Shown here in pieces: positions 1-9,309 of a stretch of DNA of 64,000 nt; the first letter of the stretch is position 1; each line of letters starts with the position of its first letter. The stretch comes from Pseudomonas sp. GD04091 (GTDB taxonomy: Bacteria > Pseudomonadota > Gammaproteobacteria > Pseudomonadales > Pseudomonadaceae), in NCBI RefSeq assembly GCF_029836165.1, contig NZ_JAOEBG010000015.1:1-64000 (forward strand). The letters are read 5' to 3'. The notes beneath the pieces are model-generated. The model ran no database searches, had not been told where the DNA came from, and saw only the letters and a program-made list of their open reading frames with translations. The position numbers were made by a program, and so were the translations under genes.

Positions 1-3000
1 CTCGGCCACCGCGCGCTGCGGCTGGTCGACGATGCCCTGCAGCAGGTTGATGAAGTGCGTCGAAAGCCGCTCGATGGTCGAGTGATCGAACAGATCGGTG
101 TCATACGTCAGGGAAATCACCAGCCCCTGCGCGGTCTCGCTGGTATCCAGCACCAGGTCGAACTGCGCGGTGGCACTGTCCCAGTGCAGCGGCTCGATAC
201 GCAGGTCGCCCCAGTCACGCTCGGCCGTCGCGCCGTGCTGGTGGTTGAACAGCACCTGGAACAGCGGGCTGTGGCTGAGGTTGCGCTCCGGCGCCAGGGC
301 CTCGACCAACTGCTCGAACGGCAGGTCCTGATGGGCCTGGGCCTCCAGCGCCGCCTGGCGCACCTGGCGCAGCAACATGTCGAAGCCCTGGCCGCCCTCG
401 ACCTCGGCGCGCAGCACCTGGGTGTTGACGAAGAAGCCGATCAGGCGTTCGGTCTCGGCACGGGTACGGTTGGCCACCGGCACGCCGACGCGGATATCGG
501 ACTGGCCGCTGTAACGGTGCAGCAAGGCCTGGAATGCCGCCAGCAGCAGCATGAACAAGGTCGCATCCTGGGCCTTGGCCAGGTGTTGCAGGCCATGGCT
601 CAATTCAGCGTCGAGCGGGAAGTCCAGGCGGGCGCCACGCAGGCGCCGCCGGGCTGGACGCGGCCGGTCGAACGGCAGCTCGAGCACGGTCTGCTCACCG
701 CCCAGCCGCGCCATCCAGTACTCCAGCTGGCGCGCACGCTCGCCACCGTCGAGCCACTGGCGCTGCCAAGCCGCATAGTCGGCGTACTGCACCTGCAGCG
801 GCGCCGGCTCACCGCCCTGATACCCCTGCAGCAGCTCCTCGACCAGCACCTCCAGGGACGCGCCATCGGAGACGATGTGGTGCTGGACGATCACCAGCAC
901 ATGTGCCTGCTCGCTCAGCGCCAGCAGCTTGACCCGCAGCAACGGGCCGCGCACCAGGTCGAACGGTTCGCGGACCTGGGCATCGATCCAGGCCGCCACC
1001 GCGGCGTCGCCCTGCTCGTCCAGACGCTGTACCGCGATGGGCAGCGCCATGCCCGGGTGAATATGCTGACGCAACGGGCCGGCGGCGTCATCGAAGGTGG
1101 TACGCAACGGCTCATGGCGGGCGATGACGCGATCGAACGCCGCCTGCAACGCCGGCAGGTCGAGCGCGCCTTCCACACGCAAGGCGGCCGGGACGTTGTA
1201 AGCGGCGCTCTGCGGATCCAGTTGCCAGAGGAACCACTGGCGCTCCTGGGCATAGGACACCGCCATCGCCGGCTCGCGCGGCAGCACCGGGATCGTCGAG
1301 GTCGGCGCCTGGGCAAGCGTGGCGCAGCGGTCGGCGAAGGCGCCCAGGGTCGGCTGTTCGAACAGGTCGCGCAGGGGCACGTCGAGGCCGAGGGCCTGGC
1401 GGATGCGCGAGATCACCTCGGTCGCCAGCAGCGAGTGGCCGCCCAGGCTGAAGAACCCGTCGGCCAGGCCGACGCGCTCGACCTGCAGGGCCTGCGCCCA
1501 GATCGCCGCCAGTTGCGCCTGCAACGGCGTGCGGGGCGCCTCGTACGCCCGCTGCGCGGCACTGAAGTCCGGTGCCGGCAGGGCCGCACGGTCGAGTTTG
1601 CCGTTGTTGTTCAGCGGCAGCCGCTCCAGCACCAGCAGGTGGGCGGGGATCATGTAGTCAGGCAGCGCCTGGCCCAGCGCGCCGCGCACGCCTTCCAGCC
1701 AGTCTTCGGCCGGCGTGGCCTGGGCGGCGACCAGGTAGGCCACCAGCTGCGGCCCGGTCGGCCCTTCGAGGGCCAGGACCGCCGCCTCGCGCACCGAGGC
1801 CAGGCCTTGCAGGCAGGCCTCGATCTCGCCCATCTCGATCCGCATGCCGCGGATCTTCACCTGATGGTCGATACGCCCGACGTACTCCAGCACGCCCTGT
1901 TGGGTGTAGCGCGCCAGGTCGCCGCTGCGGTACAGCCGCGCGCCGGGTTGCGCCGCGTACGGGTCCGGCAGGAAGCGCTCGGCGGTCAGCCCAGGGCGAT
2001 TGAAATACTGCTGCGCCAGGCAGTTCGGCGCGCCGATGCACAACTCGCCGACACCGTCGACCGGCAACAACTGGCCGGCGCTGTCCAGCACATACAACGA
2101 ACGTCCCGCGATGGCCCGGCCGATCGGCACGCCATGGGCATCCCGTGCATCTTCCAGCTGGCAGTCATGCACGCTGGAGACCACGGTGGCCTCGGTCGGG
2201 CCGTAGGTATTGACCAGGCTGATCCCGCCCAGCCCCGCGGCATGCCACAGGCGCAGTCCTTCCACCGACATCGCCTCGCCGCCCACATGGACCTGACGCA
2301 GCGTGCCCAGGCCTCGACCCGGTTGCGCCGCGCAGGTCTTGGCCAGCATGTGCCAATAGGCGGCCGGCAGGTCAGCTAGGGTCACGCCCTGCTCGACGAT
2401 CAACCTGGCCAGCTGATCGGCATCCCACAGTTCCTCGCCACGCATGACCAGCGCGGCGCCGACGCACAGCGGCGGATAGCACTGCTCGACGAAACCGTCG
2501 AAGCTGAACGTCGCGAACTGCAGCACCCGGTCATCGTGCTCCAGGCGGGAATAGGCCGTGGCGCTGTCGCTGAACTCGCGCAGCGCCGCATGGCTGATCG
2601 CCACGCCCTTGGGCCGCCCGGTGGAGCCGGAGGTGTAGATCACATAGGCGAGTTGCCCCTCAGCGACCGGCACCTGCGGGTCGTGATCGGCGAACGTCGC
2701 CGCCTGGGCACGCAGCGCGTCCAGTTCCAGACGACGCAGCCCCACCGGCAGCGCCAGCCCTGCAAGCAGGCCATCGTCGCACAGGAGCAGGTCCAGGCGG
2801 CTGTCCTCGACCATGTAGGCCAGCCGCTCGTGCGGATACTGGGCATCCAGCGGCACGTACGCAGCGCCGCACTTGAGTACCGCGAGCAGGTTGACCACCA
2901 GCTGCGGACCGCGTCGCAGAGCCAGGCCGATACGCTGGCCGGGGCGCACACCTTCGGCGATCAGGCAGTGCGCCAGGCGGTTGGCGCAGGCGTCGAGCTC

Positions 3001-6000
3001 GCCATAGCTCAAGCGCAGGTCACCGCACTGCAGCGCCAGCGCCTGTGGCTGACGGGCGGCCTGCGCGGCGATACGCTGGTGCACCATGTCCGGGCTGCTC
3101 AGCGCCACCGGCCCACCCTGGCTGTGGTCGCGCACGGCGACCTGGGACTGCGCGTCCAGCAGGCTCAGCGCGCCCACCGGCGCGGCAGGCTGCGCGACCA
3201 TCTGCGCCAGCAACTGACGCAAGCCGGCGCACAACTGGCGAACCTGGGCCGCCTCGAACAGCGCGGGGTCGTAGCTGAACTCGAGGCTCACGCCCTCGCC
3301 CAGCTCGACACCGATCGTCAGCGGATAATGGGTACGCTCGTGGTTGCTCACCGCCCCGAAGCGCAAACCGGCCGGAGCGCCCTGGCGCAGAGCCTCGGCC
3401 ACCGGGAAGTTCTCGAACACCAGCAGGCTGTCGAACAGCGCCGCGCCCTGCTGGCCCGCCCAGCCCTGGATGGCATACAGCGGCACATGCTCGTACTCAC
3501 GCAGGCCCAGGTTGAAGTCCTGTACATCGCCCAGGTAGCGGGCGACTTCACGGTCCGGCGCCGCGTCGATCAGCACCGGCAAGGTATTGATGAACAGGCC
3601 GAGCTGGTCGTCGATGCCTGGCAGCGGTACCGAGCGCCCGGACACCGTCGCGCCGAAGGCCACGCAGGCTTGCCCGGTCAGGCGCTGCAGCAGCAGCCCC
3701 CAGGCAGCCTGGAACAGCGTGTTCAGGGTCACCTTGTGCTGGCGGGCGAACTGCTCCAGTTCACGGGTCTGGGCGGCGTCGATATGCGTACGGTATTCGC
3801 CTTCGCCCTGCGAAGGCACTGGCCGGCGCAAGGCCTGGGCGAGCAGCGTGGGTGCCTGCAGGGCGCCGAGGCGGGATTTCCAGAAGCGCTCGCCGGCACC
3901 GACGTCCTGGCGCTGCAGCCACGCCAGGTAGTCGTGGAAACGACCGACAGGCTCCGGCGCGTGGTCGCCGACGTAGTGCTGGATCACTTGGGCCAGCAAC
4001 TGGGCGTTGCTCCAGCCGTCCAGCAGGATGTGGTGGCTGGTGTACACCAGGTGCCAGTCATCCTCTCCGGTGCGCACCAGCAACAGCCTGAACAGCGGCG
4101 CGCTGGAAAGCGCGAAGCCTGCCTCGCGCTCCGCGTGCGCCAACGCGTCGAGGTCGCTCACCGCCTCGTCGATGATCCGCAGTGGCAGCGCCAGCGCGCG
4201 ATGGACGATCTGGTGGGCACTGTCCAGGCCCTGCCAGTGAATGCTGCTGCGCAGGATCTCGTGACGGGCCAGGGCTGCCTGCCAGGCCTCGCCGAAGCGT
4301 GCCAGGTCCAGGCCACCGATATCCAGGCGCAACTGGTTGATATAGGCCCCACCCTGCGTTTCATACAGCGAATGGAAGAACATGCCCTGCTGCATGGGCG
4401 ACAGCGGATAGAGGTCCTCGATCTCGTGACCGGGCACCGGCAACGCATCCAGCTGCGCCTGGGTGATGCGCGCCAACGGGAAGTCCGACGGCGAAGGCTG
4501 CCCCGCAGGCACGCCCAGGCAGTGCTCGATGAGCGCCTCCAGCTCCTGGTCATAGGCCGTGGCCAGTGCCTGGATCGTGTCGGTGTCGAACATCGCCAGG
4601 CTGAAGCCCCATTGCAGCGACAACTCACCGTTGTAGACCTGTCCTTCCAGGGTCAGCCAGTTGGCCAGCGGCGCGTCCGCATCCTGGCCGTCGCCACCGC
4701 GTTCGCTGGCCGGTGCCAGCAAGGCCTGGGCATCGAACTGACTGTCGAACTGGCCCAGGTAGTTGAAGGTGATGCGCGGCGCGTCGAGCGTCGCCAGAGC
4801 CTCGCGCACCGAGGCGTCACCCAGGTAGCGCAGCACGCCGTAGCCCAGGCCTTTGTCCGGCACCGCGCGCAACTGCTCCTTGATGGCCTTGATCGAGTCA
4901 CCGTGATCGGCTTGTGGGGTCAGGCGCACCGGGTAGAGGCTGGTGAACCAGCCGACGCTGCGGGTCAGGTCGATGCCCTCGAACAGCTCTTCGCGGCCAT
5001 GCCCCTCCAGTTGCACCAACGCCGCCTGGCTGCCGCTCCATCGGCAGATGACGCGCGCCAGAGCGGTCAGCAGCAGGTCGTTGACCTGGGTGCGATAGGC
5101 CGCGGGCGCGGCCTGCAGCAACTGACGGGTCCGCTCGCGGGACAGGCGCGACGCCAGTTTGGCCCCATGCCGATTGCTCACCGCCGCGTCCGGCCTGTCA
5201 CACGGCAGCGCGCCGTCGCCGCGTTGCGCCTGCCAGTAGGGCAACTGCCCAAGGAACGTCGGCACCTGTTCGTGCAACTGCGCCGACCAGGCCTGATAGC
5301 TGCTGGTGCGCGCCGGCAACGACGCCTCCTGCCCGGCCAGGCGCTGGGCATAGGCCTGCTCCAGGTCTTCCAGGAGGATGCGCCAGGACACACCGTCGAC
5401 CACCAGGTGGTGGATGACCAGCAACAGGCGCTGCTCGCCTTCCGGCAAGTCGACCAGCAAGGCGCGCAACAGCGGGCCGCTACCCAGGTCGAGGCTGCGC
5501 TGGGCGTCGTCGCACAGTGCCGTCAGCGCCTGGGCATCCGGCGCCTGGCGCTGCCAAAGCTCGACCTGCGCGACCTGCGCGCCATAGTGCTGCCGCCAGC
5601 CTTCGGCGGTGGACTCGAAACGCAGCCGTAGCGCGTCATGATGGTTGACCACGTCACCCAGGGCGTCAGCCAGCGCCTGGACCGCCAGCGGTTGCCGGGC
5701 GCCGAGCAGCAAGGACTGGTTCCAGTGCTGGCGGGCAGGTATGGCCTGCTCGAAGAAGTGCCGCTGCACTGGGCTCAGGACCACCTCGCCGGTGGCCGGC
5801 ACCTGCTCCACCGTCATCGATGGCTGGCGTCCGACCGCGCCGGCCAGGCCACGCACGGTCTGGAACTGGAACAGATCGCGCGGGCTGAACTGCAGGCCCT
5901 GGCGCCGGGCGCGGCCGACCACCTGAATGGCGATGATCGAATCCCCGCCCAGTTCGAAGAAGTTGTCGTCCAGGCCGACCTGCGCCACACCCAGCACGTC

Positions 6001-9000
6001 GCTCCAGACCTGTGCCAGGGTGTGCTGCACGGCGGTTTCAGGCGCGGCGTAGGCGCCGCGTGGCGCGGCATCCGGTTGCGGCAGGGCCTTGCGGTCGAGC
6101 TTGCCGTTGGGGGTCAGCGGGAAGTGCTCCAGTGGCACCAGGTGGCTGGGCACCATGAACTCCGGCAGCGCCTGCAGCAGCCAGTCCTTGAGCCCTTGCT
6201 GCCAGCCTTCGGGCGCTTCGTCGAGTACCAGGTAGGCCACCAGCTGCTTGCCATCGACGGCCAGCACGACAGCCTCGCGCACCCAGGCATGCTGGGCCAG
6301 GCGCGCCTCGATCTCGCCCAGCTCGATGCGCAGGCCACGGATCTTGACCTGGTGGTCGAAGCGCCCCAGGTACTCGATCACGCCGTCCGCGCGCTGGCGA
6401 ACCCGGTCACCGGTACGGTACAGACGCTGCCCGGCGACGAAGGGGTCGGCGACGAAGCGCTCGGCGGTCAGGCCGGGGCGACGGTGGTAGCCACGAGCCA
6501 GGCCGATGCCGCCCAGGTAGAGCTCGCCAGAGACGCCCGGCGCCACCGGCTCGAGACCCGCGTCGAGCACGTAGGTGCGAATGTTGGCGATCGGCTGGCC
6601 GATCGGCACGCTATCGCGGCCTTCGTCGAGGCAGGTCCAGTGGGTGACGTCGATGGCCGCCTCGGTGGGGCCGTAGAGGTTGTACAGCGCCGCCGCCGGC
6701 AGCTTGCCGAACACCTGCAGCTGGGCGTCAACCGGCAACGCCTCGCCGCTGCAGACGATGCGGCGCAGGCTGTCACAGGCCTCGACGCCAGGCTCGTGAA
6801 TGAAGGCCTGGAGCATCGAGGGCACGAAATGCAGGGTGCTGACCTGGTGGCGCCGGATGGTCTCGATCAGGCGCGCCGGATCGCGGTGGTCGCCGGGCGC
6901 TGCCACGGCGAGGCGCGCGCCGGTCATCAGCGGCCAGAAGAACTCCCAGACCGAGACGTCGAAGCTGAACGGGGTCTTCTGCAGCACCGTGTCGCCGGCA
7001 TCCAGGCCATAGGCTTCCTGCATCCAGTGCAGGCGGTTGGCCAGGGCTTCATGGCTGTTGCCGGCGCCCTTCGGGCGGCCGGTCGAGCCGGAGGTATAGA
7101 TGACATAGGCCAGTTGCCGGGGATCGACATCCACTTGGGGGGCGCTGTCCGGCTGGTCGTCCAGCGCCAGCTGGTCCAGGGCGATGCACTGCACGTTGCC
7201 AGGCACCGGCAGGCTGCCCTGCTGCGCCTGCTGGGTCAGCAGCAGGCTGATGCCGCTGTCCTCGATCATGTAGGCCAGGCGCTCCTCGGGGTATTCCGGG
7301 TCCAGCGGCACATAGGCCGCGCCGGCCTTGAGGATCGCCATCAGCCCGACGACCATTTCCACGCTGCGCAGCACGCTGATACCGACCAGGCTGTCGGCCC
7401 CGGCGCCCTGGGCGCGCAGGAAGTGGGCCAGGCGGTTGGCGCGGGCGTCGAGTTGCGCATAGCTGAGCACGGTGTTGCCGAACACCAGCGCCGGAGCGTC
7501 CGGCGCATCCCGGACCTGGTCCTCGAACAACTGGTGCACGCCACGCCCGAGCGGGTAGTCGCGGCCGGTGGCGTTCCAATCCTGCAGCACCGCGCGACGG
7601 CTGGCGTCATCGAGCATCGGCAACTGCCACAGCGCGTCGTGCGGCTGACTGACCAGCGCCTGCAACAGGGCCTGCCAGTGCCCGGCCATGCGCTCGATGG
7701 TGGCGGCCTCGAACAGGTCGCTGGCGTAGGTGAACGCGGCATGCAGGACGCCACCCTGCTCGTAGGTGTCCAGGCTCAGGTCGAACTGGGTGGTGCGGCT
7801 GCGCCATGCCAGGGTCGACAGCTGCAGCCCCGAGGCCAAGGTGACGGTGGCCAGGTCGGCGACCTGCGGCTGGTGGTTGTACATCACCTGGAACAGCGGC
7901 GCGTGGCTCAGGCTGCGCTCGACCTTGAGCGCCTCGACCAGGCGCTCGAACGGCAGGTCCTGGTGCGCCTGGGCACCGAGCACGACCTGCCGGATGCCTT
8001 GCAGGTAGGCCAGTACATCGCTTTGCGCGTCCGGCTGCACCCGCAGCACCTGGGTATTGACGAACAGGCCGATCAACCCTTCGACTTCGGCGCGATTGCG
8101 GTTGGCCACCGGACTGCCGATACGCAGGTCGGCCTGGCCGGTATAGCGCTGCAGGAGCAGGCCGAACGCGCCGAGCATGACCATGAACGGCGTAAGGTTG
8201 TGCTGACGGGCGAAGCCGCGCAGCTGCTCGGCCAGGGCCGCGTCGACGGGGAACGAGCGACGCTCGCCGCTGAAGCTGGGCGTGGCCGGGCGGGCGTGAT
8301 CCAGGGGCAGCTCGAGCACGGGCTGCTCATCGCCCAGTTGCGCCTGCCAGTACCCCAGCTGGCGCGCCAGCTCGCCGGCTTCCAGCCAACGGCGCTGCCA
8401 CAGGGCGTAGTCGACGTACTGGATCGGCAGGTCCGCCAGCTGGGGCGCCTGGCCGGCGGCGAAGGCGTCGTAGCAGCGGCTGAATTCGTCGATCAGCACG
8501 TTCATCGACCAACCGTCGGAAACGATGTGATGCAGGGTCAGCAGCAGCACATGCTCCTGCTCGGCCAGGCGCAGCAGACGCACGCGCAGCAGCGGCCCAT
8601 GCGCCAGGTCGAACGGACGCAGCGACTCGGCCTCGGCTTCGGCGCGCACCTGCGCCTCACGCGCGTCCTCGGCCAGCTGGCGCAAGTCGACGCGCTCGAT
8701 CGAGGCCTGGGCGACCGGCCGATGGACCTGGAGCAGGCTGTCGTCGGGCTGGACCTCGAACACCGTGGTCAGGCTCTGGTGACGCGCCAGCAGGGTGGCG
8801 AAGGCCTGTTCCAGCGCCGCCTCGTCCAGATGACCGGTCAGACGCACCGCACCTGGCAGGTTGTAGGCGCCCCCTTGCGGATCCATCTGCCAGAGCACCC
8901 ACATGCGCTGCTGGGCATAGGACAACCCCTGACGGTCCGGCACCTGGACCCCGGCGGGGATGGGGAACTGGGAAAAGTCGATGCCCTCCTTGGCCAGGGT

Positions 9001-9078
9001 CTCGAGGAACACGCCGCGCTTCTCCAGCGGCAGTTCAATGAAACGGCGGGCCAGTAGCAGGGACTTTTCGGCATTCAT
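1..9078 (-). CDS. pvdI: Pyoverdine side-chain non-ribosomal peptide synthetase, PvdI-like (3' end outside window)
   Basis: One uninterrupted frame of 3026 codons, open at the left edge. Domains in order: C1 (about residues 45-480, HHIVSDG at 183-189), A1 (about 500-1000, YTSGSTG at 661, Lys993), T1 (LGGDS, Ser1047), E (about 1085-1510, HHLVVDG at 1223), C2 (about 1555-1980, HHILLDG at 1682), A2 (about 2000-2500, YTSGSTG at 2148, Lys2494), T2 (LGGHS, Ser2549), C3 (about 2615 onward, HHIVSDG at 2733). Pocket residues read as DVWHVSLIDK for A1, a serine code, and DGEDHGTVVK for A2, whose Glu and Asp suit a basic substrate, probably Lys. With the E domain, module 1 should supply D-Ser. C2 follows E and is therefore DCL type; module 2 has no E domain. 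The ATG at 9078 is preferred to the out-of-frame ATG four bases inside. Placement beside fpvG matches pvdI of P. aeruginosa; the symbol rests on that and on family architecture. Confidence 0.93.
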   Translation of the reverse strand, partial: MNAEKSLLLARRFIELPLEKRGVFLETLAKEGIDFSQFPIPAGVQVPDRQGLSYAQQRMWVLWQMDPQGGAYNLPGAVRLTGHLDEAALEQAFATLLARHQSLTTVFEVQPDDSLLQVHRPVAQASIERVDLRQLAEDAREAQVRAEAEAESLRPFDLAHGPLLRVRLLRLAEQEHVLLLTLHHIVSDGWSMNVLIDEFSRCYDAFAAGQAPQLADLPIQYVDYALWQRRWLEAGELARQLGYWQAQLGDEQPVLELPLDHARPATPSFSGERRSFPVDAALAEQLRGFARQHNLTPFMVMLGAFGLLLQRYTGQADLRIGSPVANRNRAEVEGLIGLFVNTQVLRVQPDAQSDVLAYLQGIRQVVLGAQAHQDLPFERLVEALKVERSLSHAPLFQVMYNHQPQVADLATVTLASGLQLSTLAWRSRTTQFDLSLDTYEQGGVLHAAFTYASDLFEAATIERMAGHWQALLQALVSQPHDALWQLPMLDDASRRAVLQDWNATGRDYPLGRGVHQLFEDQVRDAPDAPALVFGNTVLSYAQLDARANRLAHFLRAQGAGADSLVGISVLRSVEMVVGLMAILKAGAAYVPLDPEYPEERLAYMIEDSGISLLLTQQAQQGSLPVPGNVQCIALDQLALDDQPDSAPQVDVDPRQLAYVIYTSGSTGRPKGAGNSHEALANRLHWMQEAYGLDAGDTVLQKTPFSFDVSVWEFFWPLMTGARLAVAAPGDHRDPARLIETIRRHQVSTLHFVPSMLQAFIHEPGVEACDSLRRIVCSGEALPVDAQLQVFGKLPAAALYNLYGPTEAAIDVTHWTCLDEGRDSVPIGQPIANIRTYVLDAGLEPVAPGVSGELYLGGIGLARGYHRRPGLTAERFVADPFVAGQRLYRTGDRVRQRADGVIEYLGRFDHQVKIRGLRIELGEIEARLAQHAWVREAVVLAVDGKQLVAYLVLDEAPEGWQQGLKDWLLQALPEFMVPSHLVPLEHFPLTPNGKLDRKALPQPDAAPRGAYAAPETAVQHTLAQVWSDVLGVAQVGLDDNFFELGGDSIIAIQVVGRARRQGLQFSPRDLFQFQTVRGLAGAVGRQPSMTVEQVPATGEVVLSPVQRHFFEQAIPARQHWNQSLLLGARQPLAVQALADALGDVVNHHDALRLRFESTAEGWRQHYGAQVAQVELWQRQAPDAQALTALCDDAQRSLDLGSGPLLRALLVDLPEGEQRLLLVIHHLVVDGVSWRILLEDLEQAYAQRLAGQEASLPARTSSYQAWSAQLHEQVPTFLGQLPYWQAQRGDGALPCDRPDAAVSNRHGAKLASRLSRERTRQLLQAAPAAYRTQVNDLLLTALARVICRWSGSQAALVQLEGHGREELFEGIDLTRSVGWFTSLYPVRLTPQADHGDSIKAIKEQLRAVPDKGLGYGVLRYLGDASVREALATLDAPRITFNYLGQFDSQFDAQALLAPASERGGDGQDADAPLANWLTLEGQVYNGELSLQWGFSLAMFDTDTIQALATAYDQELEALIEHCLGVPAGQPSPSDFPLARITQAQLDALPVPGHEIEDLYPLSPMQQGMFFHSLYETQGGAYINQLRLDIGGLDLARFGEAWQAALARHEILRSSIHWQGLDSAHQIVHRALALPLRIIDEAVSDLDALAHAEREAGFALSSAPLFRLLLVRTGEDDWHLVYTSHHILLDGWSNAQLLAQVIQHYVGDHAPEPVGRFHDYLAWLQRQDVGAGERFWKSRLGALQAPTLLAQALRRPVPSQGEGEYRTHIDAAQTRELEQFARQHKVTLNTLFQAAWGLLLQRLTGQACVAFGATVSGRSVPLPGIDDQLGLFINTLPVLIDAAPDREVARYLGDVQDFNLGLREYEHVPLYAIQGWAGQQGAALFDSLLVFENFPVAEALRQGAPAGLRFGAVSNHERTHYPLTIGVELGEGVSLEFSYDPALFEAAQVRQLCAGLRQLLAQMVAQPAAPVGALSLLDAQSQVAVRDHSQGGPVALSSPDMVHQRIAAQAARQPQALALQCGDLRLSYGELDACANRLAHCLIAEGVRPGQRIGLALRRGPQLVVNLLAVLKCGAAYVPLDAQYPHERLAYMVEDSRLDLLLCDDGLLAGLALPVGLRRLELDALRAQAATFADHDPQVPVAEGQLAYVIYTSGSTGRPKGVAISHAALREFSDSATAYSRLEHDDRVLQFATFSFDGFVEQCYPPLCVGAALVMRGEELWDADQLARLIVEQGVTLADLPAAYWHMLAKTCAAQPGRGLGTLRQVHVGGEAMSVEGLRLWHAAGLGGISLVNTYGPTEATVVSSVHDCQLEDARDAHGVPIGRAIAGRSLYVLDSAGQLLPVDGVGELCIGAPNCLAQQYFNRPGLTAERFLPDPYAAQPGARLYRSGDLARYTQQGVLEYVGRIDHQVKIRGMRIEMGEIEACLQGLASVREAAVLALEGPTGPQLVAYLVAAQATPAEDWLEGVRGALGQALPDYMIPAHLLVLERLPLNNNGKLDRAALPAPDFSAAQRAYEAPRTPLQAQLAAIWAQALQVERVGLADGFFSLGGHSLLATEVISRIRQALGLDVPLRDLFEQPTLGAFADRCATLAQAPTSTIPVLPREPAMAVSYAQERQWFLWQLDPQSAAYNVPAALRVEGALDLPALQAAFDRVIARHEPLRTTFDDAAGPLRQHIHPGMALPIAVQRLDEQGDAAVAAWIDAQVREPFDLVRGPLLRVKLLALSEQAHVLVIVQHHIVSDGASLEVLVEELLQGYQGGEPAPLQVQYADYAAWQRQWLDGGERARQLEYWMARLGGEQTVLELPFDRPRPARRRLRGARLDFPLDAELSHGLQHLAKAQDATLFMLLLAAFQALLHRYSGQSDIRVGVPVANRTRAETERLIGFFVNTQVLRAEVEGGQGFDMLLRQVRQAALEAQAHQDLPFEQLVEALAPERNLSHSPLFQVLFNHQHGATAERDWGDLRIEPLHWDSATAQFDLVLDTSETAQGLVISLTYDTDLFDHSTIERLSTHFINLLQGIVDQPQRAVAE

Positions 9079-9132
9079 CAGATTGCTTCCGTACGAGTGA
9101 GGTATCGGGCGGGGCCCGGCTATCCCTACGAA

Positions 9133-9156
9133 ACGGATAAAACGGCGGAAAAATTA
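9133..9156 (-). promoter_or_regulatory. Candidate PvdS/PfrI iron-starvation promoter for the NRPS gene
   Basis: On the minus strand TAATT is followed by exactly 16 bases and then CGT, 55 bases before the NRPS start codon. The known PvdS-type promoter is TAAAT-N16/17-CGT, so this differs by one base in the -35 part. Spacing and position fit, and pyoverdine synthetase genes are normally PvdS-dependent. The match is short, so it remains a prediction. Confidence 0.5.
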
Positions 9157-9223
9157 CCGGCAAGCCACGGCTTGCGGTGAGCAGGGCAAATCCTGAAACA
9201 TTTGCTTTCATTTAATCACGCAG

Positions 9224-9242
9224 GTTTCTGATTCTCATTCGT
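9224..9242. promoter_or_regulatory. Candidate Fur box in the NRPS/fpvG intergenic region
   Basis: The 19-base stretch matches 11 of 19 positions of the palindromic Fur consensus, with the core TGATNNTCATT intact. It lies 68-86 bases upstream of fpvG, where iron repression would be expected. The outer positions are poor, so confidence is modest. Confidence 0.35.
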
Positions 9243-9309
9243 CCTATTAAGTGCAGCCCTCGAGGTTGAGCAGAGACTCGACCGCACTTTTCCCGCAGAA
9301 GACCGACTG

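Noticed and set aside
55..9057. Three very long plus-strand open frames (774, 1031 and 1139 codons) across the NRPS
   Set aside because: They are in exact codon register opposite the NRPS frame, a known effect of high GC codon use. Their translations are Gln/Arg/His-rich without domains, while the minus strand shows complete C, A, T and E motifs.
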